A DNA stretch of 50,647 nucleotides from contig JAGVMG010000044.1 in the NCBI GenBank assembly GCA_020053915.1, forward strand, positions 1-50,647. The letters are read 5' to 3'. Positions 35,089 to 43,931 of the stretch are shown here, in pieces. How positions within the stretch are numbered: position 1 is the first letter of the stretch; the number at the start of each line of letters is the position of its first letter. The notes beneath the pieces are model-generated. The model ran no database searches and was not told the DNA's origin. It saw nothing but the letters and a program-made list of their open reading frames with translations. Position numbers and translations under genes: made by a program. The DNA comes from Parachlamydiales bacterium (lineage in GTDB: Bacteria; Chlamydiota; Chlamydiia; Chlamydiales; Rhabdochlamydiaceae).

Positions 35089-35381
35089 TCTGGTTTAGTT
35101 TCTCGAATAAATGCGTAAGCAGAATATTTCGCTGGAGCTGCAAGTCTATCTAGTAATTCTTTGTCGTATTTTTCTTGTTTGAGCATGATTTTTGCTATAG
35201 ATTCACCGCAGGAATCCAAAACCGTAGAATTCTCATTAGGATTAATGCCAACTTTAGCTAATGCACTTAATGCTCTGGAATCATTGTAAAGACCAAGATC
35301 CATCGCAGCATCATCTCGTTCATCTTCTCTAGCCGTATAATCTAAAAGGACATTAATAAGCTGATCAACTTGATTTAACAT
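35073..35381 (-). CDS. HEAT-like immunity protein, copy 2
   Basis: Predicted 102-aa helical protein, clearly related to the copy at 35506: both share the opening LID/LINxLLDxTA, the block ERDDAAM-LG, xDSxxxxAL, the LxSCGES motif and the C-terminal xxYxAYxxIxxxKPEW. This looks like a small HEAT-repeat immunity family. Repeated immunity genes behind an Rhs toxin are typical when toxin tips have been exchanged. Confidence 0.7.
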   Translation of the reverse strand: MLNQVDQLINVLLDYTAREDERDDAAMDLGLYNDSRALSALAKVGINPNENSTVLDSCGESIAKIMLKQEKYDKELLDRLAAPAKYSAYAFIRETKPEWLNI

Positions 35382-35505
35382 TTTTCACGTTATAATTATT
35401 CTAAGGAAATATGAGAGCCAATTCGTTCTCCACCGGCTGATTAATATAGCTTTGTTGACTTTCGTAAGCTGAATCTGCCTCCGTGCGTCAGCTTGGATTA
35501 AAAAC
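35382..35505. other. AT-rich gap between two immunity copies
   Basis: 124 bases with no reading frame of note. It separates the two related immunity-like genes and may be the debris of a lost toxin tip. The hairpin-like segment GCTGAATCTGCC...CGTCAGC is weak. No promoter was identified. Confidence 0.3.
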
Positions 35506-35844
35506 TTAGTCTGAAAAATCATCTAGTTCAAGATTATATTTTTCGATCCACTCTGGCTTTCTAGATTTAATGACTATATAAGCTCCATATCTAGTTGTTC
35601 CAAGCAAAGCACGGTAGGCTAATTCATCGAAATCATTCTGAGAAACCCAAATTACACCAAGAGATTCGCCACATGAATTCAATACAATTTCATCTTCGTT
35701 TAATTCTTTTCCCTTTTTTATTAAGGCTTCTCGAACTTGTGAATCTTGAAATTCACCGAGTTCCATAGCTGCATCATCTCTTTCCGTTATTGATGCTGTA
35801 TTGTCAAAGAGCAAATCAATAAGTAAATCAATTTTATTTTTCAT
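35506..35844 (-). CDS. HEAT-like immunity protein next to Rhs toxin
   Basis: Predicted 112-aa acidic protein, 18 bases after the Rhs stop, so it is the best candidate for the cognate immunity protein. Motifs are ERDDAAMELGEFQDSQVREA, LNSCGESLGVIW and YIVIKSRKPEWIEKYNLELD. It is about 40-50% similar by eye to the next gene. Acidic immunity proteins often neutralise basic nuclease tips; the Rhs tip is basic. Function is inferred from position. Confidence 0.7.
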   Translation of the reverse strand: MKNKIDLLIDLLFDNTASITERDDAAMELGEFQDSQVREALIKKGKELNEDEIVLNSCGESLGVIWVSQNDFDELAYRALLGTTRYGAYIVIKSRKPEWIEKYNLELDDFSD

Positions 35845-35862
35845 TTTAAAAATGCCTCGTAT

Positions 35863-38800
35863 TTATTTGTATAAAGTTTCCAATGAGATGTGTTTTCCTA
35901 CACTTCCGCCTCCGCTTTCATTTGTAAAGGGATTAACATATATTCCCTCTTTATAACGTGCTGCAGCTCTTGGAACATTACTATTAATATCTAAACCTTC
36001 TCTTAAACTCGCTTCGGGCTTAATTTTTAAGTTCCATTGTTGCTTGTTTGTTGAAGCATTGAAACTTCCCCAAGTTTCAGGTGCACCTTGTGAGTTTGGC
36101 AACTTTTCCCACCCTTTGCTCTTTGCCCACCCGCGCAAGATTCTGATATTATTTTGGCCAACTTCTGATAGTTCACTTGCTGCTTGGTTGAAACGATTTA
36201 ATTGTATCGTTTTCTTTGGTAATAATCCTGTAAATTGTGCTGCTTTTGAAAACACTCCATACCCCAAAGTCGCCGCAAGGAAGGCAGCATCAACAACATC
36301 TTCACCAATGTTCACGATCCACGGGTAGTAATCAGTCCTTTGATCCTTTGGAATAAGCGCTGCCATCTGCTGTTCCCATAGATTGCGCCAACTGCTGTTC
36401 GATTTTTGAAGCTCATTCCATTCCCGCTCAAAACGAGACCATTGTCCAGAAATAAGATAAAAGGGAAGAGAGGAGAGCTTACCCATATTAGCTACACCGG
36501 CACCAAATGTAATGGCACTGTTTCCCAGAAAATGAATAGGCGCACAACCTGCACTTTTCAGATGCGAGGGCTGCGAGGAGCGCGCGGTGGCCCTCGGAGG
36601 ATGCGGATTGCTGGGAGGGTCCATGGCGACCTCGGTAACGCCGACTTTTGGAGGATCAATGATGAGCCCTTTGTTTCCGACCCAAGTAGGATTAATGACC
36701 AAGTCTTTGTTGCCTGTCCAAGTGGTTTGTTGAACCGGGCCTGGCAAACCAGTCATATGATCCAGAGGCACTGAGCTGAGGCCATAGAGATCGATTGTGT
36801 TGAGTGGGTTGTTATGCACAAAGGCGTATAGGTTCATGCCGTCATGAAATCCGAGGGGATCGGGTGTGAGCCATCTCCCTGAGAGCGGATCGTAATACCT
36901 TCTGCCGTAATAGATATGGCCTGATTCTTGATCGAATCGTTTAGAGGAGAATGTCCAGGGGTTTTGGAATGAGGTAGAGGCGGTGGAAAAGAGAGCGCTG
37001 TTTCCAAAGGCATCGTAGCGGTACGTTTCTTGAGTTTGATCATCGAGCGCGATTAGGCAGGCGACATTGCCGAAGAGGTCGTGAAGGGGTGCGAAGATCC
37101 TTCTGTTAAGCTCGTGGGCGACTGCGGCACCAATTTCTGCATCGGGCGTGTTTCCTAAAACACGCAATTGGATGATTTCCAAAGAGGAATCTGTTGCACC
37201 GATTTCTTTCTGGCCATCATAGAGGAAAAGAAGAGGTTCTGTGGGATGCCAGGTGCCATCGATGTATGTTTCGACTGTTTTGGAGAGCCTGCGGTGGAAG
37301 CTGTCGTAGGTGAAGGTGAGACGTGTGGTGGGTGTTTGTAATGAAATGAGTCTGTCTAGAGCATCATAAGTGTAGGTTGTATTGCCGATCAGGATTGGAT
37401 TTCCGTTGGGATCGTAGGTGATATCGGAAAGTTGATTGAGGGCATTGAGAGTGTAGGTTTCTTCATCTTTTTGAAGGCGGTTGTAGTGGGAGTCATAGAG
37501 GTAAGTATGAGGAAAGAGTCCTTCTTCTTGAGAGATCTGGTAGAGATCGTCGTAGCTGTAGGTTGTAGTTTCTTCTTGTGTTTGCATCTCAAGTACATTG
37601 CCAACAGAGTCAAATGCGGTGATCTGTTGGGAAAAGAAGGGAGATGCGATCTCGACTTGGCGTCCTAAAGAATCTGTCGTGAGGCTGACCTCTCCTAACT
37701 TGCCGATGAGCTGCTCTGAATAGAGGTTTCCTGAGAGGTCGTACCCGGTGTAGGCATGACTATAGAGAATCCAGCCGGAAGTGTTGTGCCGGTTCACTTC
37801 TCGTAGAAAGGCGGGATCATATTGGTAGCGGATCGTCGAACGATCGGGAAGCGTAAGGCAGGTGCGCCTGTTGCATGGATCATATTGATTTTTTAGGGTT
37901 AATCGGTTCGCGAGTTTCTCTTCAAGAATCCTGCCTTTGTCGTCTAATGTGCGCATGGTCGATGTATAAGAAAGAGCATCGTATGATTGGACCAGTTGAT
38001 TCAGTGTGTTGTACGTATAGGTATAGGCAATCGTGCCGTCGGAAGAGGTGAGGGTGATGAGGTTGCCGTCTGAATCATAAGTGCGCTTTAAGATGACCCC
38101 ATCGGGTTTGATCCTCTCTTGTTCTTGGCCTTTTGGAGAATAGGTGTATTGGGTTGTTTTTGCGTGTTCTGTTCCTGCGGCTTCGATGAGGGTTTCCAGC
38201 CGGTTCATGGTGTCATACTTCCAGAGGGTCGTCACCTGCTTTTTTGAAGGGAAGATCGTACTTTCTTGACGGGCGCGATTCCCATTGGCATCGTAGAATT
38301 GCATTTCTAAGGAGAGCGTGATCCCTGAGGCATTTTGGATCTCTGTGTTGACAAGGCGGCCTTGAGCATCGTAGGTTTCAATGGTTTGTAAGCCTAAAGC
38401 GTCGGTGGTTGTTTTTTGAAGAACGCGTTGATTCAAGATATTGATGTAGTCTTCATTGTAGGAAATGTGCGTTTCATTGCCTTGGGGGTCAATGGTTAAA
38501 ATTAATCGATTCAACGCGTCATAGATAAAATGTTCTGTTGCTTCTTGTCCGAGGATGTTGCGGGTGATGCTGGTTTGATTTCCCGCTTCGTCATATCCAT
38601 AGGAGACTTCGGTGTAGAGATTGCCTTTAACATCCTCTTCGCGTTCTTTGATTTTGCGGTCGAGCAGGTCGTATTCGGTAATGGTGATCAGATTGCCTGT
38701 TTTGACAGAGGAGAGTCTTCCTAATGTGTCATAAGAAAATTGAGTTGTATCTCCTTGGCGCTCCTCGGAAATTTTCCGACCGGCTGGATCATAATCATAG

Positions 38801-41337
38801 CTGGTGGAAAAGCCTTCGGCATCGATGACTGAGATGAGATGCAACGCATCGTATATGTATGTTGTGACGTTTCCAAGGGGATCTGTTTCTAAAGTTTTTC
38901 GACCAAAGCAATCATAGGCATATTCCGTCTTGTTTCCTTCTTGGTCAAAATGCGTTTGAAGTGTTCCATCTAGATTATAGACAAATTTTTCTTGGGCGCC
39001 ATCAGGGTGGGTTACTTGAGTGATCTGACCACGGGAATTATAACTTGTGCGGGTGTCGTTATCTCTTGCGTCAGTCCGCGAAATTTCACGTCCTGCGCCG
39101 TCAAAACTCGAGCGCAGAGTCGGCTCTATGGGATCGCCGTTTTCGTTAAGCACAGGGGAAAGGAGTGTTGCTTCTAAATTGCCGAAAAAATCATAGAAAT
39201 AACGAGTCGTGTTGCCGTAATGATCGATGGAAGCTGTTTTGCGGTGCTTGCCGTCGTATTGGTATTGTGTGACGTGTTCTAGGCCATCTGCACCTATTTC
39301 CTTGGATTGGATTAACCGGTTGGAATGGTCGTAATTCATATGTAGGGAACGCTTGCCGCTAAAATCCTGTGCAAAGATTCTGTTTCCAGCTGCGTCGTAA
39401 TCGTAGATGGCTGTTTGGCCAAGAGCGTTGGTCTCTTGTTTGAGACGGCCTAAGTCATCGTATTGAAACGTGAGGCTGTATTGGAATGTATTTGCTGTAT
39501 CGTAGATGTCTTTTTGCGCAATGAGGCCGCCTGTCGTATAGGTGAGCACGGTTTTGTTTAAAAGAACCTCTTCTTGTCCGTCCCACATTTTCTCTTCAAC
39601 AATGTAGGGCAAATCGACAAATGGGCCTGATGGATAGGGTGTAATGACTTTGATTTTGCGTGTTTTTAAATATAAAATGTCATTTTGATTGGGAGAGACC
39701 CCATCATCAGAAATCTCTTTAATCAGAACATGATCCGCATTGTACTCGTAAAAGGTGCGCACCTTGATTTGATCGCCTTGGCAAATGAACTGGGCTTCTA
39801 GAAGGCTGGTGTTGGGGTAGTAGCGGTAAAGGGTGCTTTTTCCATTCTGCTCACGTTCTGAGAGAAGAAGCTCTCTTCCGTCCGTGCTGTAAGTGCGTTT
39901 AAGGACGTACGCTTCTTCTTTTCCTTTGCCTGAGAGATTTCCGGTTAAGCGCTCTTGCGTGACGTTTCCTCGTTCATCATAATTAAAGGAGCGAGAAAAC
40001 AGGATGTCATGCGGAGTGTAGTAGAAGGTTCGGGAGAGTAATTCTCCTTGAGGGGTCCAAGAGTATTTCTCCCAGCACTGAAGCTGATCGCCGCGTGTAA
40101 ACCGTTGCACGGTTTCAAGTCGCATGTCGGGAGTGTATGTGTAACGCAGGAGCGCATTGTCGATTTCTCGCACATCGGTATGTCTTTTTTCTGGGTAATA
40201 GAAAAAACGGTGCGTCACATGTGGGGTTGCATCTGTGCCAACGGGGGCTTTTAGCATACTCACACGTAAAAAACGGGGGTCTTTCCAGTCATTAAGTTTA
40301 ACATCATCTCCGCAGATGTTGTTATGCCCGACGCGGTAGTACTCGACATTGGTGTAGTGATCTCTTGCCACAGCGATGCATGAAATGAGAGGACCGCTTC
40401 GACTTTGATGCGAGTGGTAGAAAATCGCTTCTTCTGGCGCTTCTGGGCTTCTTACACGTGTTAGCGCAAATGCATCGTCTCCTTTCGATTCAAAACGGTA
40501 TTCCAGATGTCTTCCATCGCTTGTGAAGATGTCGACATCGGGATTGTTGTAGGCGTGAACATGATGAAAATGAAACTCTGCGCAAGAATATGTTTTGGTG
40601 CCGCTTAAGCTTGTCGAGGAGACTTTTCTTAAACGGTCTTGGCTATCATACTCGTAGATGATCTTGTGCCCTGTTGCCAAGGTTTCTGAACGCAACAAAT
40701 ATTTCATTGCGCTTTTGTTTTTGCGTTTGCCTTTGACCACATTTTTGTAACTGTGATGATGTTTTTTGTGAATCCGGTATTCGCGAATCGTTCCATCGGG
40801 GCAATTTAAAGTGAAGGCATTGGCCTTTGGATCGAGTGTGATGCGGGCATTATGGAAGTTAGAATGCGCAGAGAGTTCTCCGGTAGAGGTGTTCGTAAGT
40901 CCGATGGTGTCATCAGGAGAGAACCGAAAGATTGTTGGATGCCCATCACGTCCTAACCGTTTTTCGACATGCTCTGTAACTCCACGGTAGATGAAGGCGG
41001 ATCCTTGAGGATCATGCACGGTAATGGTGTGGTATTTTGCATCCTCATTTCCCACATCATAAACTGCAGCGAGGTGATCGATAAACGACCACCCGGAGCG
41101 TTTTCCTTTTCCGTTGCCGCTGATGTATGTACGTGGTAAACGCAGAGGGACATAGCCTTGAATCAAAAGATCGGTGTCTGAAAGATAGAGATCTCCGGTG
41201 ATTGCACTCACCATGCCGGCAATGAGAGAATCGGGTTCTCCTTCGGTGACCGCATGGGAGTAGGCGTCTTTGGGATCGGCAAATCCACTCACTGTTAGTA
41301 GAATGAAAGATAGGAATAGATGTCGTAATCGGGTCAT
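35863..41337 (-). CDS. Rhs/YD-repeat polymorphic toxin
   Basis: Predicted 1824-aa protein. The start at 41337 (MTRLRHLFLSFILLTVSGFA) has GGAGA 6 bases upstream and gives a signal peptide; a TTG 12 bases earlier is inside the binding site. After a DUF6531-like N-terminus (GDLYLSDTDLLIQGYVPLRL) come many YD repeats (YDAAGNRIF, YDYDPAGRKISEE, YDALDRLISL). The Rhs core ends with YGRRYYDPLSGRWLTPDPLG and NTIDLYGL at about residue 1520. The last 304 residues are the variable part: a short repeat [TV]GNK..[VI]I.P, a hydrophobic linker and a ~95-residue tip (WNLKIKPEAS, ARYKEGIYVNPFTNES, GKHISLE) that looks like a nuclease-type toxin. Secretion is by Sec and then an unknown route. Confidence 0.9.
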   Translation of the reverse strand: MTRLRHLFLSFILLTVSGFADPKDAYSHAVTEGEPDSLIAGMVSAITGDLYLSDTDLLIQGYVPLRLPRTYISGNGKGKRSGWSFIDHLAAVYDVGNEDAKYHTITVHDPQGSAFIYRGVTEHVEKRLGRDGHPTIFRFSPDDTIGLTNTSTGELSAHSNFHNARITLDPKANAFTLNCPDGTIREYRIHKKHHHSYKNVVKGKRKNKSAMKYLLRSETLATGHKIIYEYDSQDRLRKVSSTSLSGTKTYSCAEFHFHHVHAYNNPDVDIFTSDGRHLEYRFESKGDDAFALTRVRSPEAPEEAIFYHSHQSRSGPLISCIAVARDHYTNVEYYRVGHNNICGDDVKLNDWKDPRFLRVSMLKAPVGTDATPHVTHRFFYYPEKRHTDVREIDNALLRYTYTPDMRLETVQRFTRGDQLQCWEKYSWTPQGELLSRTFYYTPHDILFSRSFNYDERGNVTQERLTGNLSGKGKEEAYVLKRTYSTDGRELLLSEREQNGKSTLYRYYPNTSLLEAQFICQGDQIKVRTFYEYNADHVLIKEISDDGVSPNQNDILYLKTRKIKVITPYPSGPFVDLPYIVEEKMWDGQEEVLLNKTVLTYTTGGLIAQKDIYDTANTFQYSLTFQYDDLGRLKQETNALGQTAIYDYDAAGNRIFAQDFSGKRSLHMNYDHSNRLIQSKEIGADGLEHVTQYQYDGKHRKTASIDHYGNTTRYFYDFFGNLEATLLSPVLNENGDPIEPTLRSSFDGAGREISRTDARDNDTRTSYNSRGQITQVTHPDGAQEKFVYNLDGTLQTHFDQEGNKTEYAYDCFGRKTLETDPLGNVTTYIYDALHLISVIDAEGFSTSYDYDPAGRKISEERQGDTTQFSYDTLGRLSSVKTGNLITITEYDLLDRKIKEREEDVKGNLYTEVSYGYDEAGNQTSITRNILGQEATEHFIYDALNRLILTIDPQGNETHISYNEDYINILNQRVLQKTTTDALGLQTIETYDAQGRLVNTEIQNASGITLSLEMQFYDANGNRARQESTIFPSKKQVTTLWKYDTMNRLETLIEAAGTEHAKTTQYTYSPKGQEQERIKPDGVILKRTYDSDGNLITLTSSDGTIAYTYTYNTLNQLVQSYDALSYTSTMRTLDDKGRILEEKLANRLTLKNQYDPCNRRTCLTLPDRSTIRYQYDPAFLREVNRHNTSGWILYSHAYTGYDLSGNLYSEQLIGKLGEVSLTTDSLGRQVEIASPFFSQQITAFDSVGNVLEMQTQEETTTYSYDDLYQISQEEGLFPHTYLYDSHYNRLQKDEETYTLNALNQLSDITYDPNGNPILIGNTTYTYDALDRLISLQTPTTRLTFTYDSFHRRLSKTVETYIDGTWHPTEPLLFLYDGQKEIGATDSSLEIIQLRVLGNTPDAEIGAAVAHELNRRIFAPLHDLFGNVACLIALDDQTQETYRYDAFGNSALFSTASTSFQNPWTFSSKRFDQESGHIYYGRRYYDPLSGRWLTPDPLGFHDGMNLYAFVHNNPLNTIDLYGLSSVPLDHMTGLPGPVQQTTWTGNKDLVINPTWVGNKGLIIDPPKVGVTEVAMDPPSNPHPPRATARSSQPSHLKSAGCAPIHFLGNSAITFGAGVANMGKLSSLPFYLISGQWSRFEREWNELQKSNSSWRNLWEQQMAALIPKDQRTDYYPWIVNIGEDVVDAAFLAATLGYGVFSKAAQFTGLLPKKTIQLNRFNQAASELSEVGQNNIRILRGWAKSKGWEKLPNSQGAPETWGSFNASTNKQQWNLKIKPEASLREGLDINSNVPRAAARYKEGIYVNPFTNESGGGSVGKHISLETLYK

Positions 41338-41403
41338 TGCTGTCTCCAAATCAAAATAGATTTAAAGACCTTAGAGAATTTTAAAAATCAAATCAACGTC
41401 TTT

Positions 41404-41491
41404 TATACCCAAACAACTTCAAGAATCAGTCTTTGGCAAGGAGGTAAAACCGACGTGGCCAGAAACCGATTCTTGAAGTTGTTTCAGTATA
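41404..41491. repeat. Copy of dispersed inverted-repeat family
   Basis: 88 bases; the arms start TATACCCAAACAACTTCAAG and TATACTGAAACAACTTCAAG and extend for about 34 bases to TTTGGC/TCTGGC. The spacer is about 20 bases. It is the close relative of the element at 42095. Confidence 0.8.
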
Positions 41492-41559
41492 AGCAATCAG
41501 TCCCATTCAGACTTTGAGTGACAAAGAAACAGAGCAGTATTTTGAGACGAAAGCGGGAA

Positions 41560-41646
41560 ACATGGTACGAATGATATAATGATATGAATGATGAAGAAAA
41601 TCACCATTTTTCCATCATTCATATCATTATATCATTCGTACCATGT
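41560..41646. repeat. Perfect 34-base inverted repeat
   Basis: The arms at 41560-41593 and 41613-41646 are exact complements (the left one begins ACATGGTACGAATGATATAA) with a 19-base spacer. Within the arms ATGATAT-like units repeat. There is no T-run, but the stem is strong enough to stop or protect RNA. It lies downstream of HIT and upstream of rhs, both leftward. Confidence 0.8.
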
Positions 41647-41688
41647 ATGCGGTCGACTGCTTAAAAGACTTTACAGGTGTTGATGACT

Positions 41689-42147
41689 CTAAAATGATTT
41701 GCTCGAGCAGAGCAAACGCGCTTTCAAGGTGGCGAGGAGTTTTGCGCTCTCTTCTTCAGAGTAGCGAGCGCGCACGGGATGGTCCCAGACGGTATTTGGC
41801 CAGGCGGGATCAGATTCAAAACGCGCGATCACGTGGACGTGCAGCTGGGGTGTTTTGTTGCCGATGGCAGCGACGTTGAGCTGGGTGGGTTGAAAGAGTT
41901 CCCAGAGAATTTTTTGTGCGAGGTCGAGCTCTTCCATCAATTGCAGTAGGTCTGCTTTTTCGAGATCCATCATACGTGAAATGTTGGGGCGGCGGGGAAC
42001 GAGCATGAGCCAAGGGGTGTGGCGTTCATTTTCGAGAAGCACGCGGCAAAGGGGGAGGTCGATCACTTCGAGTTTAGTGCTGAAATTGGGATGCATACCG
42101 AAACAACCTGAAGAATCGGTTTTTGGCTGCGTTGGATTCTCACTCAT
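41689..42147 (-). CDS. HIT-family protein, N-terminus from a repeat
   Basis: Predicted 152-aa HIT nucleotide hydrolase/transferase. The active-site motif is TPQLHVHVIARFESDPAWPN, a Q-x-H-x-H variant of the histidine triad found in a proteobacterial-type HIT subgroup. The preferred start is 42147 (MSENPTQPKTD), with GAGAGG 6 bases upstream; it makes an 8-base overlap with the HAD gene. Residues 1-17 are encoded by the inverted-repeat element at 42095-42239; the conserved HIT part begins at residue 18 (MHPNFSTKLEVIDL), a possible older start at 42096. The nucleotide substrate is not known. Confidence 0.82.
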   Translation of the reverse strand: MSENPTQPKTDSSGCFGMHPNFSTKLEVIDLPLCRVLLENERHTPWLMLVPRRPNISRMMDLEKADLLQLMEELDLAQKILWELFQPTQLNVAAIGNKTPQLHVHVIARFESDPAWPNTVWDHPVRARYSEEESAKLLATLKARLLCSSKSF

Positions 42148-42239
42148 GACTTGCCTCTCGGCAATGGTCATTCGCTCCGAATCCAAATGTTGAGGCCCTT
42201 CCTTGCCAAAATCCCGATTCTTCAAGTTGTTTCGGTATA
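42095..42239. repeat. Inverted-repeat element fused into two genes
   Basis: 145 bases; the arms begin ATACCGAAACAACCTGAAGA at 42095 and TATACCGAAACAACTTGAAG at 42239 (minus strand) and reach TTTTGGC. It gives the last ~33 residues and the stop of the HAD protein and the start codon, binding site and first residues of the HIT protein. Confidence 0.85.
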
Positions 42240-43111
42240 TTATAAATGTCATCGGGGAATTGTTCCAATGTGTCATCAGGTTGATCGGAAGGGGGCAGCG
42301 TGCTTAGAGCCTCGCCTCTCTCAGCGAAGATGCCGATTTTTGTAATGAGGGCTGTCCTCATGCCGTAGGCTTTGCCGCCACGGATGTCTGTTTCGGGAGT
42401 ATCGCCAACCATCAGGATTTGATGGGGATCCATGGGGGTGAAGTTTTGGAATGCTTGGAAAGCTGTGTCAAAAGCTAGCTTCGAGGGTTTTCCAATGAAA
42501 AAGACGGTGCCGCCGGCATCCGCGTATAGGGCAGCGAGGCTGCCTTGACGGACGACGGGGCGCGGTGGATTTCCTTCATGTGCGAAGGTGTCGGGGTTGA
42601 CACAGACCATCGGTAGCCCGGAGCTGACGAGCTCTAGAACAGCGTTCTTAAAGAGTGTCGGATCGGTTTGATCTTCTCCGCCTTGGTGAGGGATGGCAAG
42701 ATGGATGAAGTCTGCCGCTTCGAGAGTGTCTGTTTGTGAAAATGCTGTCCCTTCAAACAGTGTAGCGGGAGAAGAAAATTTCGGGTGGGGTTCTCCGAGT
42801 ATCCAGTATTGATTGTGGCGAAGGGGGAAGGGGAGGTCTTGGGAAAGGAAGAGCTCTCGTGCGATATCTCCAGAGGTAATGACAAAGTGGTAATGTGTTC
42901 CTTGGATTAAGCCGTGCTTTTCAAATTTGACCCGCTCTTTTTCTCCGCTTTGAGACGAATTGGAAAGGATGCCGACAATTTTTCCACTAGCGACAAGCTG
43001 TGCCATCGTTTCGTGAGAACCGGGGATCACTCCTGTGCCGCCGCCCCAGAACACACCATAGGCATCTAGCAAAATACCTAAGAATGGTGCTGCAATTGTT
43101 AAAATACCCAT
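42140..43111 (-). CDS. HAD-superfamily IIA sugar phosphatase-like
   Basis: Predicted 323-aa HAD phosphatase. Motif I appears as LLDAYGVFWGGG, motif II as GILSNSSQ, the Lys motif as GKPSKLAFD and motif IV as MVGDTPETDIRGGKAYGM. This is the NagD/TIGR01459 type with C2 cap; the substrate is likely a phosphorylated sugar or nucleotide. The first Asp is followed by AY instead of the common xDG. The start at 43111 is one base after the lptB stop (TAACATG). The last ~33 residues (IPKQLEESGFWQGRAS...) derive from the repeat element and are not part of the HAD fold. Confidence 0.85.
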   Translation of the reverse strand: MGILTIAAPFLGILLDAYGVFWGGGTGVIPGSHETMAQLVASGKIVGILSNSSQSGEKERVKFEKHGLIQGTHYHFVITSGDIARELFLSQDLPFPLRHNQYWILGEPHPKFSSPATLFEGTAFSQTDTLEAADFIHLAIPHQGGEDQTDPTLFKNAVLELVSSGLPMVCVNPDTFAHEGNPPRPVVRQGSLAALYADAGGTVFFIGKPSKLAFDTAFQAFQNFTPMDPHQILMVGDTPETDIRGGKAYGMRTALITKIGIFAERGEALSTLPPSDQPDDTLEQFPDDIYNIPKQLEESGFWQGRASTFGFGANDHCREASHE

Positions 43112-43112
43112 G

Positions 43113-43931
43113 TTACAGCCTAAAATCCTCGCCGAAATACACCGTGCGCGCTTCTTTGCTTTGCAAGAGTTCATCGACTGTGCCGGACATTAACACTTTT
43201 CCATCGCGGACCAAGTAATTCCGATCGACAATGGAGAAAATTTCACGGGCGTTGTGATCGGTGATGAGAACGCTAATCCCTTTGGCTTTGAGGTGGCGGA
43301 TCATGGTTTTAACGTCATTAACGGCGAGCGGATCGATATTCGCAAAGGGCTCGTCGAGGAGGAGTAGGGAGGGCTCTGTAATGAGGGCTCGGGTGATCTC
43401 AAGGCGGCGACGCTCTCCTCCGGAAAGACTGCTGGCCCGCTTTTTCGCGAGACGCTCGAGATGCAGTTCTTGGAGTAGTTCTTCGAGCCTTCTTTTGCGC
43501 TCTTCTTTTTTGATCTCGAGAGTTTCGAGGATGCAGAGAATATTTTCTTCAACGGTCAAATGGCGGAAGATTGAGGGCTCTTGAGCGAGGTAGCCCATGC
43601 CCATTTTCGCGCGTTCATGGATGGGCAGGTTGGTGACCTCTTGCCCTTTGAAGGAAACCTTTCCCGAATCGGGTTTAATCAGCCCGATCGTCATGTAAAA
43701 GGCGGTGGTTTTACCCGCTCCATTCGGTCCGAGCAGGCCCACCACTTCTCCCTTGCCAACGCTTAATGACAAGCCGTTAACAACAGAGATGCCGCCGTAG
43801 GTTTTCACGAGGTTTTCCGCTTTAAGCAACGGGGCAGAGGTGACGAGTTTGCGCAAAGGGGCAGCAGAGGGGCGCTTGGCTGGCTCAGCAGGGGCGAGTT
43901 TGTCTAAACTGACTTTTAAAGGTTTATTCAT
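43113..43931 (-). CDS. lptB: LptB, ABC ATPase for LPS transport
   Basis: ATPase of 272 aa that powers lipopolysaccharide extraction from the inner membrane. GPNGAGKT is at 68-75, the signature is SLSGGERRRLEITRAL, and Walker B is LLLLDEPFANIDPLAV. It has a 35-residue Ala/Pro/Lys-rich N-terminal extension before the usual LKAENLVKTYGG. It overlaps the LptA-like gene by 8 bases. Order kdsA, CT654-like, lptB matches C. trachomatis CT655-CT653. Confidence 0.95.
   Translation of the reverse strand: MNKPLKVSLDKLAPAEPAKRPSAAPLRKLVTSAPLLKAENLVKTYGGISVVNGLSLSVGKGEVVGLLGPNGAGKTTAFYMTIGLIKPDSGKVSFKGQEVTNLPIHERAKMGMGYLAQEPSIFRHLTVEENILCILETLEIKKEERKRRLEELLQELHLERLAKKRASSLSGGERRRLEITRALITEPSLLLLDEPFANIDPLAVNDVKTMIRHLKAKGISVLITDHNAREIFSIVDRNYLVRDGKVLMSGTVDELLQSKEARTVYFGEDFRL

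Larger units (their letters stand above)
41338..41688. other. Repeat-rich gap between rhs and HIT genes
   Basis: 351 bases without a gene. It holds an 88-base member of the dispersed inverted-repeat family (41404-41491) and a separate perfect 34-base inverted repeat (41560-41646). A 78-codon frame from 41643 on the plus strand runs antisense through the HIT gene and is not accepted. Confidence 0.7.

Noticed and set aside
38530-38724. Small plus-strand frames opposite the rhs core
   Set aside because: They are shadows of YD-repeat codons with no sites of their own.
42148-42276. N-terminal extension of the HIT protein up to 42276
   Set aside because: It is antisense-like coding of the repeat arm and the HAD 3' end; the better start with a binding site is at 42147.
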